From Diphasiastrum complanatum (Eukaryota > Streptophyta > Lycopodiopsida > Lycopodiales > Lycopodiaceae): a stretch of 64,000 bases of DNA. The notes under the pieces are model-generated. The model did no database searches, had not been told where the DNA came from, and saw only the letters and a list, made by a program, of their open reading frames with translations. Shown here in pieces: positions 30,201-45,150 of this stretch. Every line of letters starts with the position of its first letter. The first letter of the stretch is position 1. The translations under genes and the position numbers were made by a program. The stretch is taken from NCBI GenBank assembly GCA_029204225.1, contig CM055107.1, positions 1,236,128-1,300,127 of the forward strand. The letters are read 5' to 3'.

Positions 30201-33200
30201 ATCAGAAGTGTTGGGAGGGAATGAGTCAAGTCACCGGAGAGAAGCAATGTAGTAGGAGTATCAATCACTCATCAAAAACCAAACTTGGGAGCCAGTTGAT
30301 CGGAAGAAAAGCAATCGGTTCAAAGTGGGTGTTCATTTATAGTGACTTTCCTCCTTGGTTTTATCATTTACTGAGCCACTACTCTAATGATGGCTATTCT
30401 GTCCTAGAGAATATACGTTTGGCTTGTTAAGTACAAGAGATACTTTGTACTTCAACTACCCTACTTTATGATCAGTCAACATTACTGGCATTCTACGATC
30501 ATAACACTTGTACTGATTACGGCTGTACACGAGCCTTCAAGGCTTCTTATGATCGCGAGTGTTTTACGACCTTTATGGTTATTTTACGATCGTAGTTGTT
30601 TTACGGGCCTTTACGACTGTTTACAATTGTGTTTTTAATGAGGTTTTCCAACGTAAAGCCTCATAATTACAATTGTTTACAGGCTCATCGTAAAGCCTTG
30701 TAATTACGGCTGTTTACAGGCTTCTACGCTCACTTACGATTTGGTGGTGACTACTCTTTCCAACACACCTGCTCAGACTTCAACTGATCTAAGAGAGAGA
30801 CGACCTGCATCTTTTCTTTATGGAACTAGAAGCTTGCCTTTGGTAGAGGCTTGGCGAAGATATCAGCAGCTACTTGGAGATTTGTTGGACAATACTCCAT
30901 CTCGATTTCTCCATCTCCCACCGTTTCTCTAATGAAGTGAAATTGAGTTGCAACATGTTTAGATTTCCCATGAAAGGGAAATTTTGCAAGTGATATGCAA
31001 CTTTGCTTATCGCACTTCAAGTTGGGAGGACTAGACTATTTTAGCCCAATGTCGACCAGTAGCTTCTTCAACCATACTGCCTCTTTTGCAGCTTCTATTG
31101 CAGCCATATACTCTGCCTTTATACTTGATAAGGCTATAGCCTTCTGCTTTCTGTTGTGCCATGAAATTGCTCCTCCATTGAGGATGTAACAGTAGCCAAA
31201 AGTCGATTTCCTAGAATTCATATCTCTTGCATAGTTTGATCACAATATCCCTATAAAATCTCATTGGTTTTCCCTACTATCGGCCCATAGGTGGTTCCGT
31301 GATCCAGGGTGCCCTTGAGGTACCTGAAGACATGTTTCACTGCAGTCCAATGTTCTTTACTTGGGCTTGTCATGAATCGGTAAGATAACTTACTGCAAAA
31401 GCAATGTCTGGTCTTGTGCAGATTGCAACGTACATTAAGCCTCCAAGAGCGTTCCTGTATGGGAACATTTGCTATTAGCTCTTGTCCTTCTGTAGAAAGT
31501 TTTAGGTTCGCTTCCATTTGAGTTGAGATTGGTCTGCAGTCTTCCATGCCAAATGATTTCAACTTGTTCTGTACATAGTGCTCTTGATTGACATGAATCA
31601 ACCTCTTCTTTCATCTCTGGCAATGTGGATCCCAAGGCAATACTTGACTTCACCATAATCAACTATTTCAAATTCAGAGGCAAGTTGAGCTTTTACCTCT
31701 TGAACGTACTCAGCATCATTGCTCACCTGAATGGCATCGTCAACGTATAAGGCTAGGATTACAAAGCTTCCTCTTTCCCGCTTTACGTAAATGTTTGAGT
31801 TTGCATCTCCTCTGTGGAATCCTTGGGCTATTAGGTATCCATCTATTCGTTGGTACCAAGATCTAGAGGATTTCTTTAGTCCATAAAGGGATTTTTTCAG
31901 TCTACAAACTTCATCTCTAGCTCCAGTAGTTTCGAAGTGCTCAGGATGTACCATATAGATTTTTTCTTCGAGATCTCCATTCAGGAAGACTATCTTTACA
32001 TCCATTTGGTGGACTTCCAAAACATTCATTGCTGCAAATGCTAGCAAAGCTCTAATTGAAGCCATCTTTACCAATGGTGAAAAGGTTTTGAAATAATCCA
32101 CTCCTCTTTGTGAGTATCCTTTGGTTGTCAATCTTGACTTAAATCTATCAATCAAACCATCAACTGTTACTCGTTAAAATGGTTTGTAATATAGTTGTGC
32201 TTGGTATTGTTCGTAATTTCTGCCCATGCAAAAAGGCAGAGTCCTGGTTAGCTCTTTGTTAATTCAACAAGCCTTTGACAATGTGGCACTCTTTAATTGA
32301 CCAATATCTAAACTTGAGGGTCTAAGGTGACTTGTTTTGTCTGATTTTTTGCCATGTACCTTGACTTCACATGGGCTTTTAACCTTAAACAAAATAAACT
32401 TTGCTAAGTGCTTTGGGGGCATTGGCATTTACCTTTATTAAAAAGAGTACAACATGGTGCTTTGAGGTGCAGCCTAAGAAAATCAAAATCTATTTTCAAT
32501 TAAGGGCACACCTTTTGGTGCAATAGTACGAAATGCATTGTTAGGTGGTGTTTGATGTTTACTTAATTAGTATCACAAAGTGTTGAATGCCTCTCAGTTT
32601 TTGACAACAACGGTGAAGAGGCAGCTGGAGATTATACTTCTTGTTGAAGATGCTGGAAGATACAATGGTTACTAATATCTTGAAAGGCATAATTATCCAT
32701 ATGGTTAATATCTTCAGATATTAAAATATCTTGTGAGCTAAGTTGTGTGAGCATGTGTCCCATTCTGCAAGGTGTGCCAAGAGCTTTGATTAGTGCCTTA
32801 AGCTGTGACATTTATTTTGGTCAACTATGGTATAGATCGAGCTTAGAGAATGTTAGTATCTCAGTGGCTGCTAATAGCATAACAAACTAGTTTCCATGCT
32901 TGATGTATTTTTTTCTTACGCCAATGCTGTTTCAGATAAGTTCATATAGTGTATGCAATGTAGTTTGTTATTTGAATGCTATATACACTTAGAAGATTGA
33001 TTTCCTTGATTGCTAAATGTATACTTCATTATACATGGCTTTTCAGTTATTGGGAATGATCTTTTTAGTAACTTTTACTTGTGGTAAGGGTGACTTGAAA
33101 AGTTATGGTGAACCTATTAGAGAGATTTTTATGATAAAGAAAGTATGCCTTGAGGTATTATTTTCAGTAGATCCCTAAGTATGCAATTTCCAAAAGTAGA

Positions 33201-36200
33201 ATTCATGGCTACTAGATCTATGCTTGCGGAAATTGATGATATATTTGTGGCAATGAGCTACACTTGCTTGGTATGAATCAGCCGAATCTAGTTGTATTAT
33301 GATAAGCTCTAGTTGGCTTAGAATTATGTTCCTATGGACTGATGTAGGTTTTTCATTATGTAAGCTTGTACTTTTGAGACCTTTTTTGTGTAGATTGTGA
33401 CTAGTTTTCTATACGTTAAAAGGCACCTGCAATTTAAGTTTGGGAAAACCTGCAATATTTAATTAGGACAAGATTTCCTCTCATGGTTCCTTCTGCTTGA
33501 AATTCTACTATCTTAGTGTATTTCTAGTAGAAACATGAAAATTGTCATGTTGATGGTGTTTTGTAACTCTTGAATGATGCAGGTTTATGGGTATCAGGGA
33601 ATCCCAAGTGGAAAATCAGCGGAGCAGATGATAGGGAGATTTCTATTACGACAAGCAATACAAGAAGCAAGCAAAGCTTCATTGTCTCCAAAGATTGCAA
33701 CAAAGTTTTTCACAATTCCATGGACCAATTTCCTTGTTGGTATGATTTCCTATTAAGGATCGATAGTTGAAAGGAAGATGCAAGTGAATGCTCAAGAGTT
33801 GGAAGGACCACGTCGTTTACCAATTTCTAGTTTTACGATGTTGAGATTTCAATAACGGTTTTTTCATCAGGAGGGGGATTCAGGTTAGGCCGCAAATCCT
33901 TGTTAGATGCTCTAACAGCCAGCTTAAAGCGGCTTGGGAAAAGCAAGATTGATTTATATCAGGTGTTGCACACCATCCATCTTTTCTATGTCTTTTCAAT
34001 GTTTAACACCAATCTCGTAAAAGCTCTCTAAATAGTATTAGACTATCATATTAGTAGTACATAAAACTCACTTGAATCTTCATTTCGTTGGAAAGGTCTT
34101 TTCTCAAGATATTGGTAGACTATCATATCAAGGGTACCCAAAGCTCACCTGGATCTTCATCTCCTTGTAATATGCAGATTCACTTTCCTTTTCCTACTTT
34201 TAGTAATTCTGCTTTGATGGAGAGTTTGAAAGAGGCTGTAGAGTTAGGCTTGACTTCTGCAGTGGGGGTTTCAAATTACTCCAAGGTTCAGGTTAGGGTT
34301 GAATCCTCAACCAATCTCTGCTCACATTTTTGCAAGTTGGTGCTAGTCTTTATTGACTAATCTATTAGCTTCTAAGTTCCATGCAAAAAACATGTATAGA
34401 GTTAAAAAAACGTAGAAAATATAAAAGCAAAGGATTTTAGTTACCAGGTTTTGTCTTTCTTTGCTGTCACCATTTCCTTGAATGTTTGTTAAAAGAGCAA
34501 ATCCCTTTTGGTTCCTAGCTAAAAATTTTTAGATCATTCGCTTAGAAGAAATGGCTTTGACAACACGAATCATTTCATTTTCTGTATGCTTGCTGTTCAC
34601 GCTCGCTATTTGGAGGGAAGTATTAGAGGGTGTGACAATGAAGAATAGGTGTTCAAATATCAGGAACTGACTCAAGTGGGCACAATCGAACAAGAGTGGT
34701 GGTAGCATGAGGAACTAAGCAATTTGAGGAGAATGGAGAGGACATGGCAAGGTTTGAAGAATGGGCAAGAGCTATAACATGTTGTAGGCTCCACAACTAA
34801 AATCAGATCGTCTTCTCTTGTAGTTGAACATAATCTGTCTTCTCTTGTAGTTGAACATAATCTATCACCGGATCTAGTAGGTAACTATCATGATTCCAGC
34901 ACTTTGGGATGTAATCAAGAACTGGACATGCTTTTGACATAGATGTTGAAACTTAAGCCTTTGGTGAATATGACATCATGGATCAATAAGAGCAACTAGC
35001 ATGGCTTTCTTGAATGTGCTCCATCAAAGGATACAAGGCAGCTCACCTTCCAAAGCACAAGTGTCTTGGGTTTTCAAGAAAAAAAATGCATGACTTCGCA
35101 TCTATTATATTGCCATGCAAATCTTCTCAATATTGTCAATGGAATAATTAGAGAAACAATGGTCCAACTTCCAAAGCTAGTTCTCAGAAATTGCAAGTGT
35201 ACCTATACCATGACTACTAACTAATATGTGATTCAGGTATATGGAGGGACATGTAATAGAGGAGGTTGTGAAAGAGAGGAAAAATAGGAGGATCGAGTGG
35301 AGGCACATGAAATGTATGCATAGGCAGTGGTACAAAATGCATACCCAATTAGAAAGAAATGACTGCCAAAGCTACCTAATTGGTATAGGTCTAGGCCAAT
35401 TTATCACCACAACCACCTAAGTTGGGTCCATAGAAATTCCCTCTGCCGTCACAATGTGACTGAGGTACTCAACCCAAATCTGAAACAACTTGGCTTTCTT
35501 GACATCAGCATACAGCACATGGTGTTGTAGCTCTCTAAAGACAGTTCGGAGATGCTCTCTATGGTCCTCTACTGTCTTGCTATACACCAGGATGTCGTCG
35601 ATGAAATTCACCATGCACTTTCCCATTTACTTTATGGAAATATCATTCATGAGCATAATGAATGTCACGGGGTCCCTTGATACTAGGTTTATAACCCCTC
35701 CACAAGATGGTCTGGTTCTCAACCTCAATCTACAGAATCCAGTGCTTAAAGGGACCTGATAGTTCTCAATTATGGCCGGTTCCTACAAAAGAACATACCT
35801 GCTAGTTCTACATAGAATTCGGTTCCTAACGAATGGCATACCTGCCGGTTAGGGTCTCTAGAACGGGGTTGATTATTGGGTTGAGAACCCCAAACAAACC
35901 CATTACTTTGCCAAAAATAGAATACACCTCAAAACAAAAAGGTGCTATATTTATTTACTATGGTCTAATTGAAAAGATTGAGCAGGCTGTTGCATTACTA
36001 TCAACAGAAGGGTGCAAGTTAAGGTTATTGCAATACTATGAAGAGAAAGTTGCAAGGTTGCATCAATAAATTTTAAAAGAATAAAGTTAAGAAAAGTTTT
36101 TTTTGTGAATGGTTAAGGTGAAGCTTGAAAACCTTATAAAGCTGTAGGCTCATATTAGTGTTAGCTTCAAGGCAATCCAGTCTGGGGGCCCCATGACCTT

Positions 36201-38416
36201 TAGACAGGAACCATCGTATGTAATGATAAGAACCACAAGTACACTAGAGCATGCAGGTAAACTTAATATGATTGTTGAACGTTTCATATGAGAGGTACAA
36301 TTATATCTCAAATTCATTGGAAGTATTTCAAGATTTGTTAGTCCATTTATCAAGAATAAAGGGACTTGGGCCATAAGAATAATTAGGATAAGTTAAGAGG
36401 CCTACAGTCAAGTTTGAAACAAAAAACTAAGTTGGCAAATGTATGAGAGGCATGATTGATTCTGTTCCTCGCTCACTACTCATCCAGAGACTCCGAGACC
36501 TTGGCTTCTCCACCGACATCATTCTTGCTGTGATGGCACTTTATGAGCGTGTCCTGGGATGTTTTCGGCATAGCAGTGGCCTATCCGATCACATTTGGAG
36601 CACTATTGGGATGAAGCAGGGTTGCTCCCTCTCACCATGCCTCTTTGGCTTGTATATTGATGAGTTGGAGAGTCATTACACAGTGCAGTGGTGCTGGTTG
36701 CAGGATTGGGGACATCTTGATTGCTATCCTCCTTTATGCCGATGATGTGGTATTGGTCTCACCGACCAGAGAGGGTCTACAGCGACAGTTGGATTGCTTA
36801 CAGGAGTTCTGCACCAGATGGGGCCTAGGGGTGAACATTGGGAAGACCAAGGTCATGGTCTTCAACACTTCTCGAGCATTCATCAAGTCGAGGTTGATGT
36901 TACTTCATGTACATACCTGGGGATCCTTTTCTCGGGTCCTACTTTTAGCATGAGACAGGCCGCTACCACTCGACTGGGGAAGGGACATGCCTCCCTTGTT
37001 TAGCTAGAGAGATTTTGTTTCCGGAAGTCCATTCATGATGCTCGCAGTAAGTGTCGTCTCTTTGATACCATTGTCACCCCTATGGCTCTATATGCGGCAG
37101 AGGCGTGGTGTACAGGTCTTCCATCTTCACGTTGGGCTAGTCTTTCACACGATTACAAATCACCATGCTAGCTCGGCTGATCCGAGCAAAGCCTTTTGTC
37201 CCACATGAGATTCTCTTGGCCGAGTTTGCATTTCCACCTATACAGATCGAGGCAGCTCTTCAACTCATTACCTACATACAGAGGGTACAGGCGTTACCAG
37301 ATATAGACAGACGATACATACAGATTGCGCTATCCTCCTCACAGAGTCTTCATGATCAGGGCTACGGATTATCATGGTTCTCTCAGGCATCACGCCTCCT
37401 GCTGGAGTCATTTGGTATCTCCATCACAGAGCTTCCCTCAGGCACCCATGAGTATATCAGACGATTCCTCTATCGTGCATATCTAGAGCGGACTTGGCGT
37501 AACCAGTTAGGGGTTAAGCCAGCTTTCTACCAGACTCATTTTTTGGAGTTGGATACATCAGGGACCCCGGTCATGCCACGCTACTTGGATTCGGCTCTAT
37601 CACATTGCCTCAGATTCACTTTGGGACAGCTCAGGGTGTCGTCTCATCAGCTAGCTATTGAGATTGGGAGATTCCATGGTATTCCTAGAGCAGAGCGGAT
37701 TTGCCAGTTATGCTCTCTAGGTGAGGTGGAGTCTGAGGAGCATTTTATCTTTAGATGCCCTGTATACTATGAGAGCAGAGGGCGATATCACTGCTTGTTC
37801 CGAGACATGCCTACCACTCTACGCTCTCTCATAGCCCATGAGGACCCACGATGTGTCGCTCTGATGGTACGCAAGATGTTCATATTGCGGAGAGATCTAT
37901 TCGGGACATCCCAGCATTTTACCTCGCAGCCATTGATCACTTCCTTTTTTACTAGGCGGAGATCACATGATTTAGTGCACGAGGATTAGGATTATAATGA
38001 CGATGAGGATGATATCCGCTTACATGCCCACAGAGATCAGAGACAGTGTACTTCCCACCATCACGTTATCGCCAGGATCACCAGAGATTCTACACAGAGA
38101 CGTACTACTACACATGCTCGTGCTCATGCTCATAGACGACGCCAGCGGGCTCCAGTGCCTTCTCGTGTTGCGGCTCGCATTACATCTTTCTACAGCATCA
38201 GCACAACAACAACAGCTTCAGCACAGTCCTGACATCTTGACATGGATACATAGGATTATTGCACACATACTCTTGCATACGTGTCTATTTTTAGTTTGTA
38301 CTAGATGTTTTCTTTTTGCAGTTTTGGAGACGTTTTATACACTCCCATGGTTACCACATACTTGACATGTACTTCATTAGTCTTATATGCCTTTTGGCAT
38401 GGAAAAGACATTAATA

Positions 38417-38457
<41 letters not shown>

Positions 38458-41400
38458 TTCTCTTTCCCATTCTCTTCCCCACACACATGCTAACAGGTTG
38501 AATGCTAGGTAACCATGCGTGACAGGGAACCTGGGCAAAGGAAATTTTGTTCATAGGAAGTCTATATCCTGAACATGAATTCAGGCCCTAAAAAATTTTC
38601 CTCCTTTATTTTCAATGAATCTCTATTATATATTATGTTCTTAGTCTGCTTGACCTATAATACCTGCCATCGCAGATGGAAGAGGCTGCTGATCTGCTAG
38701 CTCAGTATAGAGTACCTTTGGCTTCAAATCAAGTGAAATACAGGTAAAATTGCACTGTGTGTTCCAGTTTCAAGAGCAGTTTTTAGATGATTTGTTTTGA
38801 CATAAGAATTGTTTGGAGGTCAATTGGGTTCAAAATTTGGAAATTCTTTCCATTAGAGCAGCGTCTCTATCAAAACAACAACAATTAGCTGAATATTGTG
38901 ATATCTTATAACAGGATACTGAAGTGAGGATGATGAGTCAGTATTTGTGTTTGAGAATAATCTCTGACCTATTGCTGTGTGTATTGTTTGCAGTCTACTA
39001 AGTCGGAAGGCAGAAGAGGAAGGACTGCTAAAAGTTTGCAAGGTATATTCTGCAAGCTGAGACCTATGAAATAGAAAGATTGACATGCCTATTGGCTTTC
39101 GGTTGACAGAAATTGAAGTTTATACTGGTATGAATGTTGAATCATGATAGTTGATGCTGAGTCCTAACACATGTCTGGTTAAGCTTTCTAGATGTTGTTG
39201 TGTTTAGATGAAGCTTCATTCTGTCAACAAGGTATTCAATTGGACACAGCTGAATGTTATTTTCAGGAAAGATCCATCACATTAATAGCTTACTCACCAT
39301 TGGAGTCTGGCTTACTTTCTGCAAAGACTTTTCAGCGCAAGGATAGAAGGGCTCTACAGGTGATTATGCAATGATTAGACAATGAAGAGGTACACTCAGT
39401 CAACATAGTCTTGCTTCTTTTAGATTGCACAAATTGTTCTCTTATATGTCGGTGAGATGTTTCTATTAATATAGATGTTACTCATTCTTGTTTATGAAGC
39501 TTCACTGTACTCCCACATGATGCAAACTACCTCAAAGGTGCTTGGATAGCCTTTTGTATTTTAGGTAGCAATGAGATGTCAGTACAGGTTTTCTTTCTTC
39601 CTTTTTTTCTCTCACCATTCGCAGCTTAGGCATAGTCTCAGCACACTTTGGAAGTGCGTAGTTCCAAATGTCATCAAGGAATATGGGAACGTGAATATCA
39701 CCACATTCCAATCAGAACATTGAATTTTGTTTGCAGGTTAATAGAAATTTTTTTGATGCTTCAGAGCATTGTTTCTGACCTGAATAAAATATGGACTACG
39801 TTGCAAATAACCATGCACTGAGTACTTTGATGGCAATGATTTAAAACTTGAACCTTTTCCAAACAATATCATATCCAACATCCTAAAGATTGGCTTGAAC
39901 CACACCAAATCAGAGACTGGATTGCAGCTCATTAGTTATCAGCTTGAGCTTGATCCTTGGAAACTGCACATGGTTTTCATGTGTACTAGAACAAGCTGGA
40001 GGCCTTTGACAAGCCTGCTGCTGCTGTTTCCATTGCTGCCCTTTTGCCTCCTTGCCTGCCTTAAAATGTAGGTCCATGAGCCTTGGGCTGCTTGTAGTCC
40101 TTCCTCGAACCCTTCAACTGGTGACTGCTTCAAAGATGCCTGAGACTCCCACAATATATCTAGAGTTCATTGCATCTCAACATTGGAATCCACGTAAATG
40201 ATGTGGTATGGAGCAAACATAAGGTTGTCATCAAGAGGAAGCTGCAGATTAGCTGCCAAGATGTCTGCACTGCCTATCTCCTGCTGGCCCAAGTCCTTTC
40301 TAGATATGTGCTCCTATACATGCGAGAAATAAGAGATATGGTAAATGAAAGTGAATAGAAACAACAAATGACTAAACTCAGAATGTACTTTTAAGAGATA
40401 GTTTACTAAACATAGAAGTTGCAGAGCTAGGAAACTGAGAACGCTACAAGATGACATAGCAGGATGGAATTTGCATTCACCTACCCCTCTTCAATCCTGC
40501 TCCAAGTTGCAGGTGGACATGATCTCATCCGCCTATGTTGGAATAGGTAAACATGGAGCCACAATTGGATCTTAACAACAGTACACCCATCTAGGCTGGC
40601 TTCCATCAGCTCCGTGGCATCCTCAAAGCAAACCTCAAATTGGTAGTTTGAAATCACCAAGTTCATTCATTGCAACTGAAAAGCCTTTCGCTTATTGCAT
40701 CTCCTAAGTTGCAACCTCCAAATATGCACCATCCTGCATAGAGAAACCGTGAAGACACAATATTTACAATTTACAAGTCCAACGTGAACACATTAAGGCA
40801 GGAATATAAGTACATGACACAACCGAGCTCATTAGTAACAGCAGGGCCATCACGGCCTCCTTCAACAACATCAATTGGGCCATCATCTACAAGAGAGGCA
40901 TTTCCATCAGGGGAGTCAGTTGGGAGAGGGCCTACTGAGCATAATGGGCCAAGTTTAGCAGCGGTGGCAGCTCCTAGGACAACTATGAGAGGTGTTGGAG
41001 AGAGACCACAACATGGAGCACATCCACGCAATAGAGTTGGGCCATGACCACATGCACATGCATAGGATAGGGCAGGAAGATATTGATAGAGCACAATGCC
41101 TATAGGTGCCAACGAACACACCATGAGGCAGCCACTAGAATTATATGCCAGTTTTTTTATAGTTGCCTTGGCCAACACTAGCATCTTCTGTGACATGATG
41201 AGGGAGATTGCAGCTTGTGATGCCACTTGGAGACCCCTCACATGCGAGGCTTTGCGTACTCACCATTTGAGAGAGGAGCATGCATGCATCATGAGAGAGC
41301 TAAGCCCCATACGACATGCCTAGGCTACATATGGTTGCTCTATTCTATCAGATGGGTGGATTGATATTAGGCACATGCCTATTATCAACATCTTGGTTTC

Positions 41401-44400
41401 ACGTTCATTGGGCACTAAATTTCTCAAAGTTGTGGATGCTTTGTGAGCTGGCACTATTGGGATAGGAGAGTTTATTTATGAGCACATACGTGCAGCAATC
41501 ATTGAGGTGTGGGAGCAACATGTAGTGCAGGTGGTCACTGACAATGCCAACAATTGTGTGGCCATGGGTGAGCTTTTTGTTGCATGCAATACCTAAGCAA
41601 TTACACAAAAACACGCAGCAGATTTGTAACTTTATTAATCTCATAATAGATCAACAAGCAAGCATGAGACCTCTGCTACAAATTTCCTCCCAACCATAGC
41701 TGCATAGGAATAAGATAGGGAATGTCTGGCAAGGCTCATTTTATATCCCCTCAAGCACCCCTTAACCTTGACACATTCTAACGTCGACACATGGCAAACT
41801 TCATGCACAGTCGGCACTTGCCACTTGGCAGTACCCTAACACATAGGCAAGCTAGCAGGTAGATTGTTTGATACGTTTCACTCATACATTGGACCAAGTG
41901 TCCCAATGAGTATATGAGACATGTCCTGTTGACTAATCCATTGACCGTCCAACAAGTGTCACTCATGCACTGGACCAAGTGTCCCCATGAGCATATGACA
42001 TATGTCATGTTGACCAATCCATTGACCGTCCAACACTCATGCACTAGACCAAGTGTCCCAATGAACATATGACGCATGTCCGGTTGACTCTCTCATGAGA
42101 CCCAGTATCACCTCTCGGAAATAGGCACTACAACTAATATTTACATTGCAATTTACAATTGTCTCCACAGACCAGTGACTTAGCCATCTAGGATCTAGTG
42201 ATTACAATTTACAATTTACATTAGGCAAAGGGATTCAAAGTACATGTGACATTCCTTCCTCAGATAACATCATCCTCGATGGCAAAGTCCAGATATTGTA
42301 CATGCAACCCATGCGCAGTCTCCCAACTAGCATCACTAAGAGGTCATCCATGCCATGCAACCAAGTACTCACGGAGCAAATGATTCTACAATCGTCTCTG
42401 CCTCCAGTCCACTACTCTCGTTGGTCCATGGATCACCTCTCCATGCTCCTGAAACAATACACGACCATCAACCAACAAGTTGTCACCATCATGTAAAACC
42501 TTTTTTAAGCTTGAAATATGAAAAACAAGATATTATCCATGCATCTAATGCTCTAATACCACAAATGTCATGTGCTGAACCTCTCAAACCAAGCTATTGT
42601 AAAGCAAGAAAAGCCTAATCAAGAAGTAGCTATTACAGTCATGTTGAAGAAAGCAAGAGAAACAAAAGGACATTGCATTACCGTATAAATTAAAAATCAT
42701 ACTTCAAAATGGCGAGCCAAATCCATTCTCTTGCATTGGGATGGGGCATTTCACACCATTACATGTGATGGGGCACACGAGACCTCGAAGATGTATGAAG
42801 AACCTCCAAATCCTTCCTTTGTCAAAGGTAAGCCAAAAGCTAGGTTGTCAAAATATAGATAGATCAAGCATTTCTTTTGACATGGCCATATATTAGCCTA
42901 TAGAGGCTTAAAGAGGGTTCCACCTTCACTTATTATTAAAGTAATAGAACCTTTTGGGCTCTATTAAGCTTTACCAAGCCTCATTGAATCAATGACAGAT
43001 GCTCTACCTTCTCCCTCTTCTCCCTACCTAGATTGCTAATTGTCATGCCCACGACTGAACTCCGGTAGCATGTCCACGCTAGGGATCAGTAGACCAACAA
43101 CCCGTAAGTTACTTGTGACTATAAGGGAATTGGGGCCCTTATGTGTATAAGGGAATTGGGGCCCTTATTTGTATGGGTCTATTAGTGAGTCATAAGGTGA
43201 CTGGATGATGTGGCCCAGATAGGCTGCAGAGATGTCCAATGAGGTGTCACAGTGCACTACTAGTGGTGCATGGGCCTTGGAGGGTATACCCATTGGGCTC
43301 TCACTAGTGTATGCCTGGTTGTGGCAATGGTAGGCTGCAGAGGTGTCCAGTGAGGTGTCACATTGCACTACTAGTGGTACATGGGCCTTGGAGGGTATAC
43401 CCATTGGGCTCTCACTAGTGTATGCCTGGTTGTGGCAATGGTAGCAGTATGCTGCCGGAGATGGGGCTAGATCCGTTCGATCTAGGTTTGGTTGGGTTGG
43501 TTTGTCCACCATCTGCTTCCTTGTTATTCTATGGATTCAGCATCCTAGTAGTTATCCTCGGAGGAGGTTGTTATATTGGTATCAGAGCCAATGGTAGGAC
43601 GTAATACTGATGGAAAGCACACGAGAGGAGTCTAGGAATTGCTGAGAGGATCTTGCTTGTTAGGGTCCTGATTCTTGGAGATGGGTGTGAAAGCAGGAGT
43701 ACAATCTTGGTGGTTTATTTCACTTTGTTCTTTTCCTTATTTCACGGTTTTTTGAGAGGATTTTTGTTGCAAGGTAAGTGCACTACCCAGTTTGCAACAA
43801 CGTTTCAAATCAGGCTCTTGGAAGGTGAAATTCGAAATTGAATTGAATCCGTTAAGTAACCAAGTTTTTTGCAAATTTTTCTTGAAATTGGTTGTGTCAA
43901 ATTGCTTTTGCACTTCTCTTTTGAATGTAAGGCATTTAGTTCCTGCATGTTAGGGGCATGTTGTTTGCCGACGGGCGGAATTAAGACCCTTTCAATAAGA
44001 CTGAAAAATCTGCATTTCAAAAAAAATGACGGTGTACTTTCAAAAACCTGTATTTTTGCTTTTATAGGGGGGTATGTCAACTTGAATCTTGCTGGTTTTT
44101 AGCAAGTTTCTGTTTCTTGGTTTTTTACAACCGCATGCATAGCTGTATAATTAAGGATGAGCTGTGAAAATGTTAGAAAGGATTGCAATAAGACCTTTTT
44201 GCAGGCTTGAAATTATTCATGGCAGTGATGAAATTGCTAATGAATGGAAATTTCAAGCTTGTGAGGGAAGATTGCAATTTACTAATTGATTCCTTCTTGC
44301 TTTTGGTGTTTTCTTAAGAAAGCTTATGAAAAAGCAAAGACTTTTGGGGCATCCGTATTTTACTGGTTTAATCTATGCATAAAAAAAAGAGTAAAACTGA

Positions 44401-45150
44401 ATAGAGAATCCTAACCAGCAAATCATTATGTAACAGAAAAGCTTCTTGTTAGAGTTTGCCAAAGTACTATTTGTAATCATGAAACAGTAGCAAAATAACA
44501 GAAAAATTGTGGTTGGCAAGCATTTTTCCGGAGAAGAAAGATTGAAAGTAGTCAGCAGGCTGAAACGCTCTGCTTCAAGCTACTTATGACCACCCTTCCT
44601 TCCTGCTTGCTTGCTGGAACTTTTTTATGAATCTTACTCCTGCAAATAGGTTGAAACCAAGAGAAGAAACCCTGTAAAGAACTTCCCATTGAAACCAACT
44701 AATCCTGGTCAAAAGAGGGTGCCTTTCTCTCACCATTACTATGGTCATTGAGTGCTCATGAGATGGAGGTAATCCTTCGAGTGCAATACTCATGATATCC
44801 ACATCTTCAATGAATTCTTGGACTACAACTAGTTGCTTATGTACCTGTTTGATATGCTTAAACTAGTGAGGTGGCAGCACTAGTCTATAGTATCAAGTTA
44901 TCCTATACCGACATGTTGATAAGGCACAATCCCTTTCGAGCTCTCGCATTGGTACTTTTTCTATAGTTCTTATATTATACATGGCCTGGGTTGTGGGCTT
45001 ATTTCACTTTTGCTTTGTTCTACTTTCATTCGTAGCTAGTTTATAGCATTTTACGGCCATGTCCTCCTATGGATGATGCTCCCGTTGTTGCTTGTACATA
45101 TTTTCTTTTTGGTCTTATGCACCCACAGGTGCCCAAAAGACATTAATAAA

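Larger units (their letters stand above)
12995..33582 (+). other. Intron 2 of the reductase (20.6 kb), transposon landscape
   Basis: Begins GTATTG and ends TGCAG. It carries a GC-rich MITE-like island, a copia scrap, a full chromovirus, two other gypsy remnants and a minus-strand copia pol, as listed separately. The stretches 12995-14590, 15081-16610 and 32180-33582 show no recognisable element or gene. Confidence 0.8.
43041..43575 (+). repeat. 5' LTR of a gypsy-like element
   Basis: Starts TGTCATGCCC and ends GTTGTTATA, one base before a primer site. It therefore shares the TG...TATA ends and the one-base spacer of the chromovirus at 17003. It carries two internal tandem repeats. No matching 3' LTR was seen. 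Confidence 0.7.

Noticed and set aside
40771-41241. 156-codon minus-strand ORF
   Set aside because: It is the complement of the DUF659 fragment and its linker, and has no motif of its own.
43165-43512. 115-codon minus-strand ORF with an internal repeat
   Set aside because: The repeat is the 111-bp LTR duplication, whose length is a multiple of three. This is not a protein.
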